Source: Pseudomonadota bacterium (GTDB lineage Bacteria > Pseudomonadota > Alphaproteobacteria > Geminicoccales > Geminicoccaceae). From it: a DNA stretch of 64,000 bases. The position numbers and the translations under genes were made by a program. The stretch spans positions 124,001-188,000 of the forward strand of contig JAUQQO010000010.1 of NCBI GenBank assembly GCA_030549795.1, in the 5' to 3' direction. Numbering within the stretch: the first letter of the stretch is position 1; every line of letters begins with the position of its first letter. A model generated the notes under the pieces. The model ran no database searches. It saw only the letters and a program-made list of their open reading frames with translations, and was not told the origin of the DNA. Below, in pieces: positions 58,078-64,000 of this stretch.

Positions 58078-59277
58078 TCAGGCCGATCCGTTCTCCGCCT
58101 TAGGCGCGTGGACTTCGCGCAACACCTCCTTGGCTATGCGGAAGGCGGAATTGGCGGCGGGCACGCCGGCATAGACCGCCACCTGCAGCAGAACTTCGGC
58201 GATCTCCGCCTCGCTCACCCCGTTTTTGAGCGCTCCGCGGACGTGCAGCGCGAGCTCTTCGTGATGGCCGAGGGCGGCGAGCAAGGCGATGTTGAGCATC
58301 GAGCGAATACGGCGCGGCAGACCCGGACGTCCCCACAGCGCCCCCCAGCACCAAGCGGTCAGCAGTTCCTGGAAGGGGCGGTCGAACTCGGTTGTGCGCG
58401 CAAGCGCACGCTCAACCCATTCCTCGCCGAGCACCGCACGCCGGATCTCAAGCCCGCGCGCATAAAGATCGCCGAAGCTGCCGAGCGCAGCCCGCTCTTG
58501 TTCCTCAAGGAAGGCCAAAAGGGCGCGGTTGAACGCCTCCGCCGCCTCGACGTTGAGGATATGAGCCGCCTCGAGCACCACGAGTTCGGCGCGGGGAATC
58601 TGCGCCCGCAGTTCTTCGAGCCGCGCAGGCGGCGTGGCGGGATCGGCCTTGCCGGCGATCAGCAAGGTAGGAACGGCGATCCGGTGCACCGCGGCGCAGA
58701 GATCCGTATCGCGCACCGCCGCCGCCGCGGCGGCATAGCCTTGGGCGGACGTCGCGCAGAGCATGGCGCGAAAGCGCGCCACCTCGCCCGGATGGCGTTC
58801 AAAGAAGGCTTGGGTGAACCAGCGCGCGAGCACGGCATCGGCGATCGCCTCCACCCCGCCCCGTTCCACCGCCGCGATCCGCTCCTCCCAATTGGCGCGC
58901 GGCCCGAAACTGCAGGCGGTGGCGCAGAGCGTGAGCGACAGCAGCCGCTCGGGACGATGGATACCGAGCCATTGGCCGACCGCACCGCCGAGCGAGAGTC
59001 CGCAAAAATGCACGCGCGCGATGCCGAGCGCGTCGAGAAGCGCAACCGCATCCAAAGCGAGCTCCTCGAGCCGATAGGGCCCGGGCGGGACCGAGGACGC
59101 TCCGTGGCCGCGCATATCAAAGCGCAGGACGCGAAAGCGTCCGCTGAGCGCTGGAAGTTGCGGCTCCCACATGGAGAGATCGGCCCCGAGTGAATTGGCG
59201 AACAGCACCACGGGCGCGTTCTCCGGCCCGCTCAGCTCGTAGTGGATGCGGACCTGGGGGGCGTCCACAAACGGCAT
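58078..59277 (-). CDS. pcaL: 3-oxoadipate enol-lactonase / 4-carboxymuconolactone decarboxylase fusion
   Basis: A 399-residue bifunctional enzyme of the protocatechuate branch of the beta-ketoadipate pathway. Residues 1 to about 260 are an alpha/beta hydrolase (PcaD) with the nucleophile Ser95 in HFCGLSLGGAVG, Asp in GKADPATP and His in EAAHILNVEA. Residues from about 270 are a carboxymuconolactone decarboxylase (PcaC) with EFDRPFQELLTAWCWGALWG and the NIALLAALGHHEELALHVRG patch. Such PcaD-PcaC fusions (PcaL) are known. No other pca genes are in the window. It is divergent from gspE. Confidence 0.9.
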   Translation of the reverse strand: MPFVDAPQVRIHYELSGPENAPVVLFANSLGADLSMWEPQLPALSGRFRVLRFDMRGHGASSVPPGPYRLEELALDAVALLDALGIARVHFCGLSLGGAVGQWLGIHRPERLLSLTLCATACSFGPRANWEERIAAVERGGVEAIADAVLARWFTQAFFERHPGEVARFRAMLCATSAQGYAAAAAAVRDTDLCAAVHRIAVPTLLIAGKADPATPPARLEELRAQIPRAELVVLEAAHILNVEAAEAFNRALLAFLEEQERAALGSFGDLYARGLEIRRAVLGEEWVERALARTTEFDRPFQELLTAWCWGALWGRPGLPRRIRSMLNIALLAALGHHEELALHVRGALKNGVSEAEIAEVLLQVAVYAGVPAANSAFRIAKEVLREVHAPKAENGSA

Positions 59278-59469
59278 GGCTCCTCCTCGTCTTGTGGTGC
59301 TGGGCTCAGGTGGCAGAGCAAAGCCCGGCGCGCAACCGAACCGCTATGCGGGCCCATGCGCGCCCGAACGCAGCCCGCCCTCGCGTGGGTCCGATTTGGC
59401 ATCTGTTGCCGGTTTGTGGCACAAGACCGTGGTATCCCAGCGGCTCGCCCGTCGGCTCGGATCACCCTG

Positions 59470-61230
59470 ATGGCGTCCTTTGCACTCTCTTCGGCCCCGC
59501 GCGCATCCCGTTCGCCTGGGACGACAGGCGAGGGATCGGAGGTGCAGGCGCTCGCCCATCCCATTCTCCGCCATTTGGTCACAAGCGGCCGCCTCTCGGT
59601 CGACACCGCGGTTGCGCTCGAGCGGTCGGCGCGGGAGGAGAACGAGCCGCTCGTCGTGCTCGTGGTGCGCCGCGGCGGGATCGAGCCCGAATCTTGGGCC
59701 CAGGCGGCTGCGCAGCTGTTGGGTGTTCCCCGCTTGAGCGCCGAAGATCTGCCGGTTGCGCCCGTGCTCACCGAAAAGATCTCGGCCCGGTTTTTGCGCC
59801 GGATGCGGGCTGCGCCGATCGGCTTCGACGACAGCCGCGTGCAGGTGGCGATCGCCGATCCTGCCGACGCGGCGACCCTCAAGGCGATCGCGCTCGCAAC
59901 ACAGCGCGAAGCGGTGCCGGTGGTGGTCGCGCTCGACGAGCTCGAGGCGGCCCTTGCGCGTTGGTTCGCACAAGGGCCGGACGCAATCCGCCACTTGGTC
60001 GGCGATCTCGACGCGCACAAGGGTGAAGAACGCGACGAACTCGAGCGTCTCATCGACAGCGCGCGCGAAGCGCCGGTGGTGCGTCTTGTCAACCAGATCT
60101 TAAGCGACGCCCTTGCGCTCGGGGCCTCTGATATCCACCTCGAGCCGTTCCGCGATCGGCTGCAGGTGCGCTTTCGCGTGCACGGTCGGCTGCGCGAGAT
60201 CGTATCACCCCCTGCGCGCTACGCCGCCGCTATCGTCTCGCGCATCAAGATCCTCGCCAAGCTCGACATCGCCGAGCGGCGCCTGCCGCAGGACGGGCGC
60301 GCGCGGCTCGAACTCAACGGGCGCACCGTGGATCTGCGTGTTGCCACCGCGCCGAGCGTGCACGGCGAAACCCTCGTCATCCGCTTGCTCGAGGCCGACC
60401 GGCAGAGAGTGAGCCTCAGCGAGATCGGCCTCGCGCCGCCGCTGGTTACCCGCCTCGAGCGGATCTTGAGCTCACCCCACGGCATGGTACTGGTCACCGG
60501 ACCGACCGGATCGGGCAAGACGACCACGCTCTATGCCGCCCTCCAGCGCCTCGATCGCAACGCGCTCAAAGTGATCAGCGTCGAAGACCCGGTCGAATAT
60601 CAAATCGAGGGTGTCACCCAGATCCAGGTGCGACCCGAGATCGGTCTCGATTTCGCGCGCGTGCTGCGCTCGGTCGTCCGCCACGATCCCGATGTGATCA
60701 TGGTGGGCGAAACGCGCGATCCAGAGACTGCCGATATTTCCGTGCACGCTGCACTCACGGGCCATCTCGTACTCTCCACCCTGCACACCAACAGCGCCGC
60801 TGGCGCAATCGCGCGCCTTTTGGATATGGGAATCGAGCCCTATCTTCTGGCCTCGGTCCTGCGCGCGGTGGTAGGCCAACGCCTGGTGGGCCTGCTCTGC
60901 CCCCACTGCCGCGAGGCCTATCGCCCGCAAGAGGTGGAAGGTGCGCTGCTTGCGCGGGCCAAGCTCGCGTTGACCGAACCGCAACTGTTCCGCGCGAGAG
61001 GCTGTCCGCGCTGCAGCGGGCTCGGCATCGTCGGCCGCATCGGCATCTTCGAGCTCCTTGAAGTGGACGATCGCATTCGCGAGCTCATCCGCGCTCGCGC
61101 CTCCACCCAAGAGGTCCACGAAGCGGCCATCGCAGCCGGCATGCAGACCATGTTCGAGGACGGGATCGGCAAGGCGCTTTCAGGCCTTACGAGCCTTTCC
61201 GAGGTCGCCCGCGTCACCGAAGACTGGTAG
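59470..61230 (+). CDS. gspE: type II secretion system ATPase GspE
   Basis: A 586-residue hexameric ATPase of the GspE/PilB family. The N-terminal MshEN-type domain is followed by the catalytic domain with DIHLEPFRDRLQVRFRVHG, Walker A GPTGSGKTTT, the Asp box VISVEDPVEYQIEGVTQIQV, and HTNSAAGAIARLLDMG. The zinc motif CPHC and CPRC typical of GspE/PilB lies near the C-terminus. The ATG at 59470 is the first good start; the frame opens antisense to pcaL upstream. Paired with gspF. Confidence 0.92.
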   Translation: MASFALSSAPRASRSPGTTGEGSEVQALAHPILRHLVTSGRLSVDTAVALERSAREENEPLVVLVVRRGGIEPESWAQAAAQLLGVPRLSAEDLPVAPVLTEKISARFLRRMRAAPIGFDDSRVQVAIADPADAATLKAIALATQREAVPVVVALDELEAALARWFAQGPDAIRHLVGDLDAHKGEERDELERLIDSAREAPVVRLVNQILSDALALGASDIHLEPFRDRLQVRFRVHGRLREIVSPPARYAAAIVSRIKILAKLDIAERRLPQDGRARLELNGRTVDLRVATAPSVHGETLVIRLLEADRQRVSLSEIGLAPPLVTRLERILSSPHGMVLVTGPTGSGKTTTLYAALQRLDRNALKVISVEDPVEYQIEGVTQIQVRPEIGLDFARVLRSVVRHDPDVIMVGETRDPETADISVHAALTGHLVLSTLHTNSAAGAIARLLDMGIEPYLLASVLRAVVGQRLVGLLCPHCREAYRPQEVEGALLARAKLALTEPQLFRARGCPRCSGLGIVGRIGIFELLEVDDRIRELIRARASTQEVHEAAIAAGMQTMFEDGIGKALSGLTSLSEVARVTEDW

Positions 61231-61240
61231 GGGGCGGACC

Positions 61241-62443
61241 GTGGCGCTGTTCGCCTACCGGGCCTTGACCGCCGCCGGCGAGCGGGTGACGGGCGAGATC
61301 GAAGCACCCGATGCGCGCGCCGCTGTCGCCCGCCTGCAGGAGCGGGGCCTGTTCCCGATCTCGGCCGAGCCGGTCACCCCGCGCCCCGCACGCGCGGGCT
61401 TAGGCGGACGCCGGCTCGCCCGCGCGGTGACCGAAGCCACGCGCGAACTCGCTACGCTTTTGGGCGCCGGCCAAACCCTCACGGAGGCGCTCGGACTTCT
61501 GCTCGAGACGATCGAGCATCGGCGCTTGCGCGCCATCCTCGCCGAGGTCCGCGAGGCGGTGCGCACCGGCAAATCGCTGAGCGAAGCGCTCGCCAACCAT
61601 CCGCACGCCTTTCCGCGCGCCTATGTGGGGCTCGTGCGGGCCGGCGAGGCAGCGGGAACGCTGCCCGAGACGCTGCGTATCCTCGCGCTCGCGCGAGAAC
61701 GGCGCGAACAAGTCGAGCGCAAGCTCGCATCCGCAGCGATCTATCCCGCCCTTTTGCTGCTCGCCTCGCTTGCCGCGCTCGCCATTTTGCTGCTCGTGGT
61801 GGTACCGCGTTTCGCACCGCTGTTCGCGCAAGCGCAAGCGGCTTTGCCCGCGAGCACACGCCTTGTGTTGGCGCTCGCCGAGTTTCTCGCCGCCTGGGGC
61901 AGCGAGCTCGCGCTGGCTTTGGCGGTCGCTCTTTTCGCTTTGCTCGTGGCTTTGCGTCGGCCGCGTCCTCGTCTTGTGCTCGACCGCGCCCTTTTGCGCG
62001 TGCCGCTCGTGACCAAGCTCGCCCGCGAGCGCGCGAGCGCAGAGGCCATGCGTGGTCTTGCGACCCTGCTCAAAGGCGGACTGGATCTCGCCTCGGCGCT
62101 CCCCCTCGTGCGCGAGCTGGTCAGCAACCGCGCCGTGCGGGCCGCCTTGGAGGAGACCATGCGCGCGGTCCGCGAGGGTCGGCCGCTGTGGCGCGCACTC
62201 AGCGAAGCGGACGTGCTCGCACCGCTCGCGGTGCGCTTGCTGCGCGTGGGCGAAGAGAGCGGCCGGCTCGCCGAGGTCGCCGAATATCTGGCCGAGGCGT
62301 TCGAGGAGCGGGTCGCGAGCCGGCTCGCCCGCCTCGTTGCGCTCGTCGAGCCCTTGGTGATCGTGACGCTCGGCTTGCTCGTGGGTGGGATCGTGGTCTC
62401 CATCCTTTCCGCGGTGATCGCGGTCAACGATCTCGCCTTTTAA
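61241..62443 (+). CDS. gspF: type II secretion system inner-membrane protein GspF
   Basis: A 400-residue platform protein with two GspF repeats. It begins ALFAYRALTAAGERVTGEIEA, has the repeat motif GKSLSEALANHPHAFPRAYVGLVRAGEAAGTL and a second copy EGRPLWRALSEADVLAPLAVRLLRVGEESGRL, and three helices (about 170-190, 225-245, 370-390). GTG start with GGGGCGG upstream, 10 bases after gspE. It assembles the pseudopilus with GspE. The other T2SS or type IV pilus genes are not in the window. Confidence 0.92.
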   Translation: MALFAYRALTAAGERVTGEIEAPDARAAVARLQERGLFPISAEPVTPRPARAGLGGRRLARAVTEATRELATLLGAGQTLTEALGLLLETIEHRRLRAILAEVREAVRTGKSLSEALANHPHAFPRAYVGLVRAGEAAGTLPETLRILALARERREQVERKLASAAIYPALLLLASLAALAILLLVVVPRFAPLFAQAQAALPASTRLVLALAEFLAAWGSELALALAVALFALLVALRRPRPRLVLDRALLRVPLVTKLARERASAEAMRGLATLLKGGLDLASALPLVRELVSNRAVRAALEETMRAVREGRPLWRALSEADVLAPLAVRLLRVGEESGRLAEVAEYLAEAFEERVASRLARLVALVEPLVIVTLGLLVGGIVVSILSAVIAVNDLAF

Positions 62444-64000
62444 TGCGCCGCTGCGGTTCGAGCCGGCGTGAGAGGGCCTTGCGCCCCTCTTCGGCGATGA
62501 AGAGCAACAACGCACCTATACCGGCAACGATCCAGGCAAGGCCTGGGGGTGGGCTAGTGCCGAAGAGGAGCTGCCCCAAAGGGGTGTAGAGGATCGCGAA
62601 CAAGAGCAAGGCTTCGGAAGCAAGTGCCGGGAGGATCAAGGGGTTGCGCGGCAGTTCGCGGGCGAAGGGAAAAATGCGCTCGTGGCGACAGACGAGGAGA
62701 TTGGCCATCTGCGCGAGCACGATGCCGGTGAAGGTCGCACTCGTCGCCTGCAACCACAGAGGATCGAAAAAAGAGCGCATCGCCCCAGTGCCATCCGCCC
62801 AGCTTTAGTACCGAAGCGTAAGCGCAAAGAGAGCCCACACTCTCGAGTAGCCCAAGCCAAGCATAGGCCCGCACAATAAGGCCGAGATCAACGAGCCGGG
62901 CATCGCGCCCCCGGGGAGGCTCATCCATCGCATCCGGTGCCGGCGGTTCGGCGCCCAAAGCAAGGGCGGGCAAGAGATCGGTGCCGAGATCGACAGCAAG
63001 GATTTGTGCCACGGTCAACGGCAAGGGCAGACCGAACAGCGCGAAGAGAAGAAAGGGCACGAGTTCGGGGACGTTAGAGGCGAGGATGTAGGTCAAGAAG
63101 CGGCGGACGTTGGCGAACACCGCCCGGCCCTCGGCGACAGCGGCCACGATGGCGGCGAAATCGTCGTCAACCAGGACGATGTCGGCCGCTTCGCGGGCGA
63201 CGTCGCTTCCCGAGCGGCCCATCGCCACCCCGATGTCACCCCGCTTTAAAGCCGGCGCGTCGTTGACGCCGTCGCCCGTCACCGCCACGACCTCGCCACG
63301 CGCCTGCAAGGCCCGAACCAACCTGAGCTTGTGATCGGCGGCCAAGCGCGCGAAGAGGATCTCCTCGGCATCAAGGGCGAGTTGCAGCTGGGCGTTGGAC
63401 AAGCGCGCGAGCCGATCACCGGTGATCACGCGCGGTCGTTCGCTTTTCACGAGGCCGATGCGGCGCGCGAGCGCTAACGCGGTCAACGGATGATCGCCGG
63501 TGGCCACGATCACCCGGATACCGGCTCGGCGCGCCGCCGCCACCGCCTCGGCGGCCCCCGGGCGGGGTGGATCCTCAAGCCCGAGAAAACCCAAAAAGAC
63601 GAGCGCGCTTTCGTCCTCGGGTGTCTCCCCCGCCTTTAAAGCCCGGAAGGCGAGGGCGAGAAGACGATAGCCGCGCTCGGCCAAGGCCGAGGCTTGAGCG
63701 AGCAGGTGCTCGCGGTCGGCGGGGGCGAGCGGCTGGGCGCCGTCCCTCGACGCGCGGTGGGTACAGCGCGGCAGCACCGTCTCAGGAGCGCCCTTGCAAA
63801 AGAGCAACCGCTGCCCGCCCACCGCATGGATCGTGCCCATGCGCTTGCGGTCGGCATCGAAGGGGATTGTGCCCTCAACGGGAAGCGGGAGGATGCCATG
63901 GTCGCGGGCGGCGCTGACGAGCGCACGCTCCATGGGATCGCCGACGAACCCGTTCGGAGCTGCGATGAGCCCGTGGCAGGAGGCGGGGACTTCGAGAAGA
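62424..64000 (-). CDS. cation-transporting P-type ATPase, C-terminal part, frameshifted
   Basis: The gene enters from the right edge and the phosphorylation site lies outside. Visible in order are the nucleotide domain (VGDPMERALVSAARDHG, FCKGAPETVLPRC), GIRVIVATGDHPLTALAL, the hinge VAVTGDGVNDAPALKRGDIGVAMG and the C-terminal helices, including LTYILASNVPELVPFLLF. It resembles P2-type Ca2+/cation pumps. At 62767-62772 a run of six A (six T on the coding strand) shifts the frame. With five T the protein reads through as ALFFDPLWLQATSATFTG to the stop at 62424. This is either a sequencing error or a real defect. The 3' end overlaps gspF by 20 bases. Confidence 0.82.

Noticed and set aside
59400-59469. 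Sigma-54 type promoter (TGGCAC) upstream of gspE
   Set aside because: The -12 element TTGC is missing at the required spacing.
1-64000. tRNA, rRNA, CRISPR arrays, insertion sequences, replication origin
   Set aside because: No clover-leaf sequences, regularly spaced repeats, transposase genes or terminal inverted repeats were seen on reading both strands; very short RNA genes could still be missed by eye.

Overview
The window is about 64 kb of GC-rich chromosomal DNA (roughly two thirds G+C by eye), densely packed with genes that often overlap by ATGA or GTGA. Gene content (ftsK next to lolA, nnrU, DUF1178, HisJQMP-type transporter, a mau cluster) and one perfect CtrA-type site (TTAA-N7-TTAAC) point to an alphaproteobacterium. 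The order or genus cannot be named from the sequence. No rRNA, tRNA, CRISPR array or insertion sequence was found.

Layout. 1-4.1 kb: tail of a c-type cytochrome, a conserved unknown protein, and the YnjB/YnjC pair of an ABC importer whose ATPase is missing. 4.1-10.8 kb: a SWIM/SNF2 helicase, two coupled EamA transporters and a DUF3179 protein. 10.8-14.9 kb: a polar amino acid ABC operon (hisP, two substrate-binding paralogues, hisQ, hisM). 15-19.4 kb: peroxide defence (a divergent catalase/oxyR pair and a glutathione peroxidase) plus nnrU. 19.6-22.7 kb: a sugar-acid type operon (aldolase, 2-hydroxyacid dehydrogenase, Gfo/Idh/MocA oxidoreductase, small membrane protein). 22.8-27.6 kb: a peptide-type binding protein, a decayed MFS gene on the other strand, and two peptide-type permeases. 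27.6-29.5 kb: cutA, comF-like, grxC, DUF1178. 29.9-39.6 kb: a surface-glycan block with a 2-oxoglutarate oxygenase, three sulfotransferases, four glycosyltransferases, a histidine phosphatase and a deacetylase-like protein, running without a gap into a double-ATPase peptide transporter subunit and a second binding protein (to 43.3 kb). 44.2-51.7 kb: a methylamine dehydrogenase cluster mauFBEDAJG ending in a cytochrome b / seven-haem cytochrome c fusion. 51.7-64 kb: CBS protein, lolA, ftsK, aminotransferase, CDF transporter, a PcaD-PcaC fusion, gspE-gspF, and part of a P-type ATPase with a homopolymer frameshift.

How they work together. The mau genes encode a complete periplasmic tryptophan tryptophylquinone (TTQ) amine dehydrogenase with its maturation factors, but there is no amicyanin (mauC) and no mauM/mauN. 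Instead the last gene, overlapping mauG, encodes a membrane protein with a b-type cytochrome domain and seven CxxCH motifs. It is the best candidate here for a new electron path from the dehydrogenase or MauG to the membrane. The peroxide locus is odd in two independent ways: the catalase has lost both distal haem residues (His to Phe, Asn to Ser) while keeping the proximal Tyr, and its divergent OxyR has lost the resolving cysteine. The glycan block suggests a sulfated cell-surface polymer.
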